Below, in pieces: positions 49,003-60,235 of a DNA stretch of 64,000 nucleotides. Under the pieces are notes generated by a model. The model searched no databases. It was given only the letters and a program-made list of their open reading frames with translations, and was not told where the DNA came from. Positions within the stretch are counted from its first letter, which is position 1; each line of letters begins with the position of its first letter. The DNA is taken from positions 87,051,449 to 87,115,448 of the forward strand of contig CM066735.1 of the NCBI GenBank assembly GCA_033961575.1, read 5' to 3'. The stretch comes from Aselliscus stoliczkanus. Its lineage: Eukaryota; Chordata; Mammalia; Chiroptera; Hipposideridae. Position numbers and translations under genes: made by a program.

Positions 49003-49480
49003 TTTTTTTTTTTTTTAAGATTTTATTGGGGAATTGGTGGAGGGGAACCACATTGGGGAACCGCGGAAGGGGAACAGACAAGTTGCTGTCCTTTTGTTCT
49101 TCAGGCTAGTTGTAGAAGGCATTGCTTCACTGGCCCATGTTGGTATCATCATTGCACTCTTCTTGGGTGAGGCAGATCAGTCAGTGGCCTCTGGACGGCC
49201 ACTCACAGTGGCTCTTGGCAGCTCATACTGGCTGCTGGCCCCTCATGCTGGCTGTCAGCCACTCACTGTAGCCTATGGCAGCCCACTGCAGCAGGGGCTG
49301 CAGCTATGCCATCCCGGGGACTCACAGCAGCCCAGCTCCAGGTGGAGCTGTTGTTCACCATCTTGGCTGTAGAGGGCAGGGTCACTGGCCCTCATGTGTG
49401 GGATCTGAACTGGGGCCACTGGAGTCCCAAGCCAGCTCTTAACCAACGTGCCATTTGGCCAGCCCCTGAACACCTTTTTT
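48994..49480 (-). mobile_element. Long tRNA-derived bat SINE, inverted
   Basis: SINE about 49003-49465: a T-tail, TTTATT at 49022-49027 (AATAAA reversed), a body with CTCATGCTGGCTGTCAGCCA units and the head ending ATTTGGCCAGCCC. The flanks CTGAAAAACTTTTTT and CTGAACACCTTTTTT are an imperfect duplication. An open frame at 49034-49372 is the SINE body only. A small duplication of the GGGGAA region at about 49060 is specific to this copy. Confidence 0.93.
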
Positions 49481-50230
49481 TACCATGGTAATTATAGACA
49501 ATTCTGCAATCACCATACATTCTATTGTGTTACACTTGTTTATTACCAAAAAAATCTACTTTGTGTGAAACAATAAATTGAAGCATATTTCTATTTTTTT
49601 TTAGAAAAAAATAATTTAAATGTAAAGTTACAATACCATGAGAAACATTGATATACTTAACATATGAGATATCAGCAGCATCTTCAGAGATGGAGATTTT
49701 GTGAGGGACATTCCATATGAGCCTCAGTTTTTCTTGACTTTCTCTTGACATCAACAGCACCGATTTCTGCTTTGTTCTGATGGCTAGGACTAAACTTTGA
49801 TGACGTGTATGGAAATGCCAAGTCCAGTTCTTGGTACATGGTATGCACTTAAATAGCACTTATTGATGAATGAATGGCTTCTAGCAAGAAACGTCAAAAA
49901 CATAATCTTCAAACAATGGGCTGCTCCAGACTTCTAAGCAGCCCCACAAATTCTCCGCACTATTCATTCAGTGGCAAAGGGGTGCTACTCTATTTATCTT
50001 AAGTAGCTAAAGAGCTTATGGCAATCATCTATAAACCCTCTCTATGGCTTGGGATTTAAGCACCTTCTAATGTGCATGAAAATTAACTCCAAGGAAGGAT
50101 CTGCAAATCCTTTGCTTATAGTGGGGTTTCCTTATATGACATATTTCCTGAAATAGGAAGACCAGTGGCTGGAATGCAGCCTCCCACCCACCCCCCCACC
50201 CACCCTCCCACACACACACATAGGAAAAAA
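49481..50230. other. Unique sequence with an L2-type scrap
   Basis: TTCTTGGTACATGGTATGCA followed by TTATTGATGAATGAATGG (about 49826-49876) resembles a sense L2 end. A CCCACCC-rich run lies at 50185-50219. Confidence 0.5.
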
Positions 50231-50324
50231 ATATTAGCATGGGGGCTGGCCGAGTGGCACGGTGGTTAAGCCAGCGTCCCTGGTTCGGGTCCCACATATG
50301 AGGGCCAGTGTCACTGCCCTCAAA

Positions 50325-50358
<34 letters not shown>

Positions 50359-50369
50359 TATTAGCATGG
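50231..50369 (+). mobile_element. Short tRNA-derived bat SINE with TSD
   Basis: SINE 50243-50357, flanked by ATATTAGCATGG at 50231-50242 and 50358-50369. The head is slightly shortened in the D/anticodon-arm region (TTAAGCCAGCGTCCC). It ends GTCACTGCCCTC, then about 20 A and a grown TA array. Confidence 0.95.
50343..50360. repeat. (TA)n grown from SINE tail
   Basis: About nine TA units sit between the A-tail and the right duplication of the short SINE. Confidence 0.85.
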
Positions 50370-50489
50370 CAACTGACTTGATTTGTTCTAGGCAGTTTAA
50401 GAAATTATAGATAAGGATAGCAAGACTAAGATTTTCCATTTGTGAAAATGCACTCTTTATATTTACTACATCTATTTTTTTTTCTTTTT

Positions 50490-50755
50490 TTCTTTTTTTT
50501 ATGGTTTTATTTGCTTTATTAACCTAATCTTTTTATTTTATTTTATTTTATTTTATTTTATTTATTTTTTTATTACTTTCAGGTGTACAACACAATGCAA
50601 TAGTTATACTCTTTACCCCCCAAAATGAAAACTCCCCTCCCCCAGTTCACCACCCCAATTCCCCCCCCCATATCATACATATCCATCACAACTCCCCTGA
50701 CTTCCCTCCACAGTATACTCCATATCCCGTGACCATCCACATATTCAGTTGAATG
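50490..50755 (-). mobile_element. L1 3' UTR fragment, inverted, with (TTTTA)n tail
   Basis: Reversed L1 end: CTTTCAGGTGTACAACACAA, TGCAATAGTTATACTCTTTA and a C-rich run (CCCCAATTCCCCCCCCCATA), preceded by a T-rich tail with about seven TTTTA units (50531-50563). No ORF2 is left. Confidence 0.75.
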
Positions 50756-51439
50756 GTAAAGAATAAATGGTTCAATAGTGTCTATGACATGTGGGGCCTT
50801 ACACTAGGTGATAAAAGTCTCAGAATATTACTGTATTTTAAAGCATCCTAAGTGATTATAGCTTAATTAAAATTCATATATTCATATGTAAATAAAGACA
50901 ACTTCTGGGTAAATTAAAAGCAAAGAAACAGAAAACATTTTTGCTAGATTAGAAACTCTTCTCATATCCATAGTGCCTTTTCTGGCTCTTGGATGGACTG
51001 CAGTAAATGTTGATTGACTCAAAGAAGAAAGGAGATGGGAACATGAAAAGGAAAGAAGAAAAGCAAGAGAAACTCTTTACAGAGAGAGTATCATGTAGAA
51101 ACTGCTATAAAACACTAGCTATGGTGCCTAGCAAAAAAATCACTGTCAATTTTTTTCAACTTTTTCATTGTATGTTCCTGGGTATTCCTGTCATTAAAGC
51201 CATTATTGGGATCCAATATAATATGTAATTTTTTTTAAAAAAATCAATAAATAAAGTAATGCATTACACAATTTTTCCTCTTAAAAGGAAACCATTTAGA
51301 GCTCCTCAGTGCTACTGAGTAAAGGGGCACAGCAGTTACAAGAGAAGGGATGAACATGCATATAACTCAGGCTCCGGTGGTTGTAGCCCTAAATTGAACA
51401 TGTCCATTCAGCTTGGTGGCTTTTCCCTTTATAAACATT
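50756..51439. other. Unique sequence
   Basis: Nothing recognised. A GAAA-rich patch lies near 51020-51075. Confidence 0.5.
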
Positions 51440-51568
51440 AAGATTATTTTCAGGGGCCGGCGAGTGGCGCGGTGGTTAAGAGCTGGCTTGGGACGCCAGC
51501 GGCCTCGGTTCGGGTCCCACATATGAGGGCCAGTGACACTGCCCTCAAAAAAAAAAAGATTGTTTTCA
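51440..51568 (+). mobile_element. Short tRNA-derived bat SINE with TSD
   Basis: SINE 51453-51555. Box A-like TGGCGCGGTGG at 51465-51475 and box B GGTTCGGGTCC at 51507-51517. It ends GACACTGCCCTC plus A-tail. The flanks AAGATTATTTTCA (51440-51452) and AAGATTGTTTTCA (51556-51568) differ at one base. Confidence 0.96.
51465..51517 (+). promoter_or_regulatory. SINE internal pol III promoter (box A and box B)
   Basis: Box A-like TGGCGCGGTGG and box B GGTTCGGGTCC are spaced as in tRNA genes. Function is inferred from the match. Confidence 0.7.
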
Positions 51569-51932
51569 TTTTTAGTCATGTAACTAATTACTTTTATCCA
51601 TGATGGATCTCTAGTTGAAAGGTAAGAAGCATATGGAACACTGATATTGAGATACAATTGGTATCCATTTTGTGTAATATATCAAAATGACCCTAGTATT
51701 TCATAGTCAACTGTAAGAAGACAAAAATACATGATGTATTTCCAATACGAGTCTTCATTTATAAGGAATAAAGAACTATCCATGCCAGCAATATGTAACA
51801 TTGAGAAAGCTCACAGCCTGCTCTTTATCTCATCACTCTGAAACAACCGATAAAAATTATAGAATTTAGCCACACACAACATTGTAATCTGAAATATTTT
51901 TATGGTCAAATTATTATTATATTTTCATATTT
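51569..51932. other. Unique AT-rich sequence
   Basis: Nothing recognised. Confidence 0.5.
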
Positions 51933-52071
51933 TTTACAGGTTTCTTTTTTTTTTTTTTTTTTTGAGGGCAGTGTCACTGGCTCTCACATGTGGGACCCGA
52001 ACCAGGGATGCTGGCTTCCCAAGCCAGTGCTTAACCACTGCGTCACTCTGTCGGCCCTTTACAGGTTTCTT
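51933..52071 (-). mobile_element. Short tRNA-derived bat SINE with TSD
   Basis: SINE about 51947-52057 in minus orientation, from the T-tail and GAGGGCAGTGTCACTGGC to GTCGGCCC. TTTACAGGTTTCTT flanks it at 51933-51946 and 52058-52071, a perfect 14-bp duplication. Confidence 0.96.
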
Positions 52072-52479
52072 AAAAACTTAACTTTGATGCAATTCAACTG
52101 GGTACATCATTTGTTAAATGGGAAACAGTAAAAGCCTGTCCTGTTATTTCACTTTATTACACACCAGATAAGAATGTTAAAAAATATATATATTTTTGAG
52201 AGCATTTGAGATCTTGCTCCCCAGTAATTGTCATCAGTTTGACTCATATAAACTCAAAAATATTTTTTACAAAAAAAAACAAAACAAAACTATTTTTAAT
52301 TCTTAAGGAAGTTATTAGGATCATCTACTTCAATGAAAAATGGCTAATGTGTAATAAAAGTTTGGAAGACATTTGTCTGATACAATAAAACACAATGCAA
52401 AGTGACTATATGGAGGCTATTCAAATTACAAATGAAGGAAAAGCTCTAGGGAATTATCTCTTCAGATTCCTGTCCCATG
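52072..52479. other. Unique AT-rich sequence
   Basis: Nothing recognised. Confidence 0.5.
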
Positions 52480-52690
52480 ATGTGAATAGGAGATCTCAGA
52501 GTCATTTGGTACATGTATTGGCCAAGTACTTTATATCTTAATTCAATCTATTCCTCAAAACATACTGGTATTGCAGGACAGGACAAAGCTCAAAGACTTT
52601 CCCAGGATCTTTAGAAATAAAGATCATTGGAGCCATAGTTCATTTTCTAGTCTCTCTGACTTGAAAGTCTACTCCTTTCAATATGTCAAA
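52480..52690 (-). mobile_element. MIR SINE relic
   Basis: Reversed MIR-like order: TTGGCCAAGTACTTTATATC, TTAATTCAATCTATTCCTCA and CAAAGCTCAAAGACTTTCCC. Diverged. Confidence 0.55.
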
Positions 52691-53994
52691 TTCTATTTAC
52701 CTTACCTTTATGTGAAAGGGTATTTATATGTGTCATTTCAGTATCTCTTAACAGCCTTCCACTTAAAAAAACATAAAACTGGAGTTATTTATTCAAATTC
52801 TTTTTCATAACTAAAAATACTACCCTTACTCCAGTGCATTTCTGATGGCTACAAGTTGCTGGAACAGCAAAACCATGATGTTGCTAGTAAGTAGCTAAGA
52901 TAAAACAGAAAACCAACCTGTTGGCACATAGTTCTTTGAAAAGTATTCCTCTGTAAGTGAATAAAACTCTCTTTGATTATTATTTCCACGGAGTAAGCAT
53001 CTCCAAGTGACGTATGGCATGCTTGGAAAAATTTCTTGGTGATAGTATAAATGTCTTTTTTTATATACCATGGAATGTTTCTAAGAAGGAAGATAACCCA
53101 GTTTAGTAAACAATGAATGGCACCTTTCACCTCTGGAGAGAACATTTTTCATGAAATTCCTTGAGAACGTTTTGAAGGAGTTTAATATTTAAGAGTTAAA
53201 ACAAGGCATTCTGAAGCTTTCAGACACTCTGCATTTATGAAGCTCTTTTATATTGTAGAACCTCTTTTCCTTCCCATCCACAGTCAACTGTGGGCTATTC
53301 AGAGAGTAAAATTAACTCCTTATCCAAGAGTAAACCAGTATCTTGTGGAAAGAGGACCTAGAAAGACAACTGGGTGCCTCACCTGAGCAAACTTAATCCA
53401 TGGACTTAGAGGCAAAGGACTTGACCAATAAGTCAGTCGCCTCCTTTCACCTGGTAGGGACCAAAGTCCAGGGAGATTAACTAGGTGACCTGGGTCCCAT
53501 CATGAAGATTGCTATGGGCAATACCAGGTTTAAAATATGAGTGTCTAGAATCTCAAAACTGATTCTCTAGCGTGTGCCTACCAGAGGAGCAGTGCAGGAG
53601 GGTTCAAAGGGAAGGGATTTTATAGGGAGAAGATGCTCACTGGCTGAGTCATTACCTCCTGCACCTCCCCTGACAGCCTCTCGTCTGCTTTGTTCACAAG
53701 AACAGGCCCCTGAGCAGGCCCCTAGAGTTTAAGAGGGCAAATACAAATAAAATGAGATAAAGCAGAAGTTACTCTCTCAGCAGTTGATATGTGAATTCCT
53801 TTAGGGAGAGGAGGTCTGCTTTGACTTTGAAGTTCATACCCAAGCCCCACGGAAATGGCCTGAATGAAGCAAGGGGAGAGTCTTGTGGTTGTGTGACTTG
53901 GAGTCGGGGTGATACCAGAATGCTATGGAATGGGCAGGGTGAACCCTTCTCTAACCTAAACCACTATGTTCCAAGCGATGGTGTCACATTTCCT
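52691..53994. other. Unique sequence
   Basis: No gene seen. The 98-codon minus frame at 52849-53145 and the 130-codon plus frame beginning 53791 lack recognisable domains. Confidence 0.5.
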
Positions 53995-54470
53995 AGCTCA
54001 GCATCACAGCCTTGGGGATCTGCCCTCTGGCTTTTCCTGAGCTCCCACACCCACCACCTATCCCTCATCTCCCATTGCTCAAGACAGGCTGAAGTATTTG
54101 ACATTACTCAAATACCTGGCGCTGTTTCATGCCTCCTTGACTTAGTACATGTCACAATGCTGTCTCATTGCTTCTTGAACTAGCAATTCCCCCTTGTTCT
54201 TCGAAATTCAGTTCTGAAGATAAGTTCCTTCATTGTATTTTTCCCTGAATCTGATCTTGATGCCCTTAGGTTCCCCTAGCATTCTGCACGTGCTGCTATT
54301 ATAACATTGGTAAAAATATAATCTTTGATTTGCATATTTATTACTTAGTTTAAGCCTCTGGAGATTTGGGATCTTGTCACACTCTACTTTGTATCCCTCG
54401 CACATAGCACGGTACCTGGCCCACAGTTGGTGCTCAATAAATGATGAATATGTGAATGAATTAATGAAAT
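53995..54470 (+). mobile_element. L2 LINE relic
   Basis: The 3' end is clear: CACGGTACCTGGCCCACAGT TGGTGCTCAATAAATG, followed by GAATATGTGAATGAAT. Upstream text (CTGATCTTGATGCCCTTAGG) fits L2 but the left limit is uncertain. Confidence 0.65.
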
Positions 54471-55533
54471 GTCAAGGAAAGGAGCTTTTCCATGATTACC
54501 TATGTTGATTGTAACTTCGGCAAATCACAAAGTCTATCAGATCATCCAAAGGTAATCACTCAGAACTAATTGTTATTCAGTGCCAAGGGATCACATACTT
54601 CACAGGGAGGGGCTCTTCTATTACATTTGATGAGTTAAAACAATGAGGACCTTGCATTTTGAAGGCTTAAAAAAAGAGATATCGGCTAGGTTACACATAA
54701 GGCCATCCATTTTTCTCCCTTACCCCATTGCTATTGCTTACAGCACCCAGGTTAGGACCTTCTGTATCTTCATGAGTCATCATTTCAACATGCAACTGAT
54801 GCCCAAGTGACTTCAGTCTCTATAAGCTTATTTATAAGATTCCCAACCACCTATTTATGAACCTAAGAAAAAGGTAGCCAAATTAAGCCAAGAGAGGTTA
54901 TTTGATGATGAGTACTGAATAAAATACAAGTTTTTCTTTGATAATAGCAATTGTTATGAATGTCACAAATGCCTGGTTTTTCTAGTTGGACTGACATGCG
55001 CAGAAGAAAAAACAGGAATTAATCCTGAAGACTCTCAGGACAATAGAAAAGTGTTTCACAGGATCCCAAATAGGGTAATTTGATCTTTCCCATTATTATC
55101 TTGAATGTACCTACAAATCAGAACAGGAAAGGAATTCTTGAAAAAAAAATAACTAAGATGAAATAAGATACTGCATTCATCACCGAAATTCAACTATAAA
55201 GAGGTTAAAACTACCCTGTAAACTCCAGATAAAAGGCTCATAACTCATTTCCACTGAAGGGTAATGAGACAAGCTGTTCTTTCCATGAGTGGATCTTGTT
55301 AGAAGAAAAACAAGTGCAGTCTTGTAAGAAGAAAACTAAAGGTGAGTAAAACATCATCCCGCTACTTCTAAAAGATGAACTATGTAGTTTAAGTGACATG
55401 ACACCACTGTATTCTTTGACCTTTTTAAGTCAGTAGGGAGAAGTAGTCCTCAAATCTTTAGTATGTAAGTACAAAATTTCTTTCATATGCTATAATTTCT
55501 TAAAATTTTATTTTGGTCTAGTTTTCTTTATTT
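54471..55533. other. Unique sequence
   Basis: Nothing recognised. Confidence 0.5.

Positions 55534-55567
<34 letters not shown>
55534..55567. repeat. (TG)n microsatellite
   Basis: About 17 TG units. Confidence 0.97.
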
Positions 55568-55569
<2 letters not shown>

Positions 55570-56448
55570 TATGGGTATTTACTGATTCATGTCTATTCTA
55601 TCCAATTAATAATACCTTTCATGTGCTTTGCCTCTGTGGTTTCTGAATGGTTGCAAATTCATTGCACATTCCTTAGTCTGTCACACGAAGTACCGAGTAA
55701 GTGAGATTTTTAAACTGCAGTTGATTTTAATATTTTAGGTTCAGTTAAAGCCTAACATCAGACAGACCAACTGAACAAAGCACAATATGTTACTCTATAG
55801 ATCTCTTAAAGAATATCCCATCTGGGATATGTAATGAATTATAAGGGTAAAAAAAAAATAATTTACCATATTGTGTTCGCTTTCTGAATATATTGTTGTT
55901 CAGATCTATTATAGCTTAGTTTCATTAAGCCAAAACCAAACTAGTAACTCACACAAACCTTTTTAGATAAGAACAAATTTTCCAGTGCTCAGTTGCATAT
56001 GTTTTCTTTTAAACCTATCATATTTTTAATTTAGGACTTTTTTCATGTTGTACTGAGTTTAACTCATTTTATCTCTAAAAACATTGAAAAAAAGAGTGAA
56101 CCTCAAAGAATAAACTAAATCTGGCAAATGAGCAAGTGAGCAATAAAGATATAAATTGTACACAAGATTAAAGTGTTAGACAAATTTTATTTTGGTATTT
56201 CAATATATCCACTACTCATGGTTCATATTACAATCAAAAAAATGGCCACAGATGAGTAATAATAGTATTAGTATTTTTCACTCATTCAACAAATGTCTCT
56301 AAAGTGCATAGGAATTAAAGTGTAAGCCACATAGCCACTTACACAAGCTTAATTGTCAAAAGCTAGTTCAGAATAGAAGATTTTTAAAAGGTAACAATAG
56401 CTATTAAATAGTGTAGCTCAAAAATACATGGGTCAGTAAAATATAACC
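55568..56448. other. AT-rich unique sequence
   Basis: Nothing recognised. Confidence 0.5.
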
Positions 56449-56634
56449 CAGAGGCTGGTCAACTATTTTTGTAACTATAATTTTATAAGACCACAGCCAT
56501 TCCCATTTGTTTAGGTATTACCTACTGCTGCTTTTATGTCACAAGAGCAGAGCTGGGTACAATGGAGAGTCCATGTCCATCAAACTCAAAATATTTATTA
56601 CCTATTTCCTTACACGAATGTTTGATGACCTCTG
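56449..56634. mobile_element. 186-bp hAT-like non-autonomous DNA transposon
   Basis: Left end CAGAGGCTGGTCAACTATTT and reversed right end CAGAGGTCATCAAACATTCG form imperfect inverted repeats. The internal AAGACCACAGCCATTCCCAT TTGTTTAGGTATTACC is a familiar mammalian element body. Exact family not assigned; no clear 8-bp duplication. Confidence 0.55.
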
Positions 56635-57149
56635 GTGAAGATGATGATAGCCACCATAACAAGTTCAGATAAAAATGACAAACTAATTTATAAAAAGATT
56701 ACTTCTTCTTTACGAGGTAGTATCATTCGAGAAGAGTCTTGACTTCTGGGTGAGAATTTTGACCAACAGAGACACTGCTAAGAGGCATACAGATGAAGTA
56801 TACTTGACATAGTTAGAAAATATCAAGTTGTCCAGTTTGATTAAATGATAGGCTGTAGAAAGTGAATTCTGGTGACAGTCACATTACTGGTATCCAGATG
56901 ATGCACGCGAGCACAGCCATACCAGTTGTTCATGGCTGCACTCAATAGTCATGGAGCCGTTTCTGATAGGCTGCGACCAGTTCTTAAATATTCCAAATAG
57001 CATTGTGGGTAGTACATATCAAAATCTACGAGCTGCAGCCAACTGAGTATTCAAAGAATAGTTTATAGTCTAAAATCATTTTGCAATAAATAGCAAGAGA
57101 AAAGATATAGCATGCATCTCAAAAAGCAAGAAAAGGAACATCAAAATAA
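56635..57149. other. Unique sequence
   Basis: Nothing recognised. Confidence 0.5.
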
Positions 57150-57640
57150 ACCTAAAGGACTCTCATACACTAATGGAAAAGTAAATTCGTAGAGATTTGT
57201 CAGTGATGGTGGCAGAGCAGAAGGGAATGCATTTATACCAATATATAAATATTTCAATGTCCTTTTGACTTGGCAATTCTACTTCTAATATTTTATTCCA
57301 GGGACATGCTTCTACACACTTAGCAAAATACAGTTACCAGTGTGTTATTTCTGTATGTTTTTATCATCAAAATTGGAAACAATCTTAGTGTTCACTAAGG
57401 TTTAATGCCCTAACAGTACATTGTGACTCTAACATACTATGACACTGAAAAAACAATTACATAGGGAATATATATGAAAAAAGTAAGTTATTGAATAATA
57501 TCTATAGCCTTACTATAATTTTCTCAAAACTATATTTTTGTATGTATGTGTAACTCAATGTGCATGTGTGTATACATGAATGCATGCATGTACATGGGTG
57601 TATCAGAAAGGAAGAAAAAAATATGACAATGAAGTTTAGA
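57150..57640 (+). mobile_element. Old L1M ORF2 3' fragment
   Basis: CTTGGCAATTCTACTTCTAA, TTTATTCCAGGGACATGCTTC-like text and ATCAAAATTGGAAACAATCT AGTGTTCACT-like order match old L1 ORF2 C-termini. A TATG-rich patch lies at about 57540-57600. Confidence 0.6.
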
Positions 57641-57644
57641 AGGA

Positions 57645-57809
57645 TATGCCGTACTGTTAAGAGTGATTGATCACAAACAACTCAGAAGAGCCAAGGCAGC
57701 CTGGAGCAAAAAGAACAAAGCTGGAAGCATCACATTACCTGATTTCAAAGTATACTACAAAACTATAATAATCAAAACTGTCTAGTTTTGACATAAAAAC
57801 AGACATGTA
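57645..57809 (+). mobile_element. L1 ORF2 fragment, 5' of SINE junction
   Basis: AGCCAAGGCAGCCTGGAGCA, AAAGAACAAAGCTGGAAGCA, TCACATTACCTGATTTCAAA and ACATAAAAACAGACATGTA are an ORF2 stretch. It stops exactly at the SINE start. Confidence 0.85.
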
Positions 57810-58244
57810 GGGCCAGCCAAGTGGCGCATTGGTTAAGAGCTGGTTTTGGGATGCCAGTGGCCCCGGTTCGGATCCCACATATGAGGACCAGTGACACTGC
57901 CTTCTACAGCTAACAACAGCTCCACCTGGAGCTGGGCTGTGCGAGCCCCGGCGACAGTGAAGGCTGCAGCCCCTGCTGCAGTGGGCTGCCATAGGCTACA
58001 GTGAGTGGCCGGCAGCCAGCATGAGCTGCCAATAGCTGCGTTGAGCGACCATCCAGAGGCCGGCGACTGATCTGCCTCATACGGGAAGAAGAGAATGACA
58101 ATACCAACATGGGCCAGTGAAGCAATGTCCTTCGCAACTAGACTGAAGAACAAAAAGACAGCACCTTGTCTGTTCCCCTTCCCTGATTCCCCAATGCTGT
58201 TCCCCTCCCCCAATTGCCCATAAAATCTTTAAAAAAAAAAAAAA
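57810..58244 (+). mobile_element. Long tRNA-derived bat SINE at a deletion junction, no TSD
   Basis: Head GGGCCAGCCAAGTGGCGCAT, body with only one GGCAGCCAGCATGAGCTGCC unit, degenerate poly-A signal (CATAAAATCTTT) and a 14-A tail. The left flank (AACAGACATGTA) and right flank (GTAACTCCTGGA) share no duplication; both are L1 but non-adjacent in the L1 order. Confidence 0.93.
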
Positions 58245-58471
58245 GTAACTCCTGGACACTATTGGTGGGAATGCAAATTGGTGCAACCACTATAGAAAAC
58301 AGTATGGAGGTTCTCCAAAAACTAAAAATAGAGCCACCATATGACCCAGAAATCCCACATTGGGTATATATTTTAAAACATGAATTAAGTATCGATGATA
58401 TACTCATGTCCACTGTAGCACTATTCATAATAGCCAAAGAATGGAAACTAGACAGATGATAAAGAAACTGT

Positions 58472-58520
<49 letters not shown>

Positions 58521-59023
58521 TATTATTCAGACTTGAAAAAGACAGACATCTTGTCATTTGCAACAACATGGGTGAACCTGGAGGACATTATGCTAACTGC
58601 AATAAACGAGGCACAGAAGGACAAACGTTACATGATCTCATTTATATGTGGAATCTAAAAATTTGAACCTAGAAGCAGGGAGTCAAATTTTGGTTTCCAG
58701 GGGCTTGAGAATAAGGGAAATAAGAAGATGTTAGTCAAAGCCTATAAAGTTTTAATTATGTAAGATAAATAGGTTCTGGAGATCTCATGTACAGCATGAT
58801 GGCTATAGAGTTAATGATATTATATTGTATACTTGAAATTTTCTAAGAATAGATCTTAAATGTACTCATCAAGCACAAACAAAAAATACAACTATGTGAG
58901 GTGATGGATATGTTAATTAGTTTGATAGTGGTAATCATTAAACAATGTATATGTCTATCAAAACAGCATAGTATACACGCTAAATTATACTTTTGTCAAT
59001 TATACCTCAATAAAGCTGGAAAA
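58245..59023 (+). mobile_element. L1 3' end, 3' of SINE junction
   Basis: Resumes at CTCCTGGACACTATTGGTGG, well downstream of the break point in L1 order, through CATAATAGCCAAAGAATGGA to TCAATTATACCTCAATAAAG. It contains an (AC)n array. Confidence 0.92.
58473..58516. repeat. (AC)n inside the L1
   Basis: 22 AC units between AAACTGTG and GGAATATTATTCAG, the same L1 position as the 11.1 kb array. Confidence 0.97.
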
Positions 59024-59080
59024 AAGATGATAGAAAGATAGATAGATAAATAGATAGATAGATAGATAGATAATAGATAA
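59024..59080. repeat. (GATA)n microsatellite
   Basis: About 11 GATA units with a few AATA variants, at the L1 tail. Confidence 0.95.
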
Positions 59081-59834
59081 ACACAATGAAAAATATCTCT
59101 TAACATGAACCTCTCCTACCTCTCTAGATATAGGACAATTTGACAAAAGCTTATGAACATTTTAAGGTTATTGATAAATATTGCCATATCATTTTTTAAT
59201 AGTGTCACTAGAATATTTTCTTTTTCAGGTTAAATCCCACATTAGATTTTAGCCAGGGCAGAATAAGCCAGCGATGGTCATGTCCCTAGACCTACAAGTC
59301 TAGGATTATAAACATCCAAGCTCTATATTTCTGACTGCAGGCATTTAGAATTTTTCCCAATCTTAGGTTCCCCTAATTCCAATCCAGATAAAGCATCCAA
59401 TGCTCTTTTGGCATATTTCTTACTGATCTCATAAGCCAGCTACTGGCATCACATTACCACGCAAAGGCGCAGACATGCCTTTTTGAGGAACTTCTGGAAA
59501 GAACAACTCTAGCTCAGAAAAATACAAGACAACACTCATGTTTGACACATGAAGTTAGGTTTAGAATAACAACCCCTGTTCATAAAACTCATTTTGAGAT
59601 AAAACTTGAGACCTGAATTTAAAAGTGAGTCCCCTTGACAAGCTAGCCCCACAGCAGGCTCTGAATACCATGTCTGGCCCCCTCCACCTCTATGCTCCTG
59701 GGGGAAAGCAGCATGCATTGCCACAACACAGGGTATCTGTAACCAAACCAAGGTCAGGACCATGGTCTCCTGACTCTTAGTTAATAACTTTACCCCATAG
59801 GGATCTTTTATAAACCTCAGCCTGTACAGCAGCC
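59081..59834. other. Unique sequence
   Basis: Nothing recognised. Confidence 0.5.
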
Positions 59835-60235
59835 ATGGAAATCATGGACCCTGGAGCCACAATAACTTGATAAGCCTCCTGCCTTCCAGTTGGTGATCCT
59901 GGAAAAGCTATTTAAACACTCTGTACCTCAATCTCATATGTAAAATGAGGAAACTAATTGGATAGTAAATCCTTGTCATATTTTTTTTAAGTAGGATCTA
60001 TTCAATCCCATAAAATATGAGAAGAGATTATTGTAAGATTAATGAAATGACCAGAGTTACCAAGCTGGTGGAGAGTTCCAAGGGCCCTGAAGCCAATTGC
60101 CAATTATACTGGATCCAAATTGGTAGTGTACAGTGTCATGGGTTTTATCATAGGGTTACTATGAGGGCCAAGTTAATATGTAAAATACCTAGGATGGGCC
60201 TGGCATGTAGTAGGTGGTATACATAATGCTAGCTA
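59835..60235 (+). mobile_element. MIR SINE relic(s)
   Basis: ACCCTGGAGCCACAATAACT, AAAGCTATTTAAACACTCTG, TCATATGTAAAATGAGGAAA, then after a gap GTTACTATGAGGGCCAAGTT and GGGCCTGGCATGTAGTAGGT. Either one MIR with an insertion or two pieces. Confidence 0.7.

Noticed and set aside
53791..54183. 130-codon plus-strand frame
   Set aside because: No domain recognised, and its end overlaps an L2 relic; possible exon not excluded but unsupported.
58138..58569. 143-codon minus-strand frame
   Set aside because: Joins SINE, L1 and an (AC)n array; no real protein.
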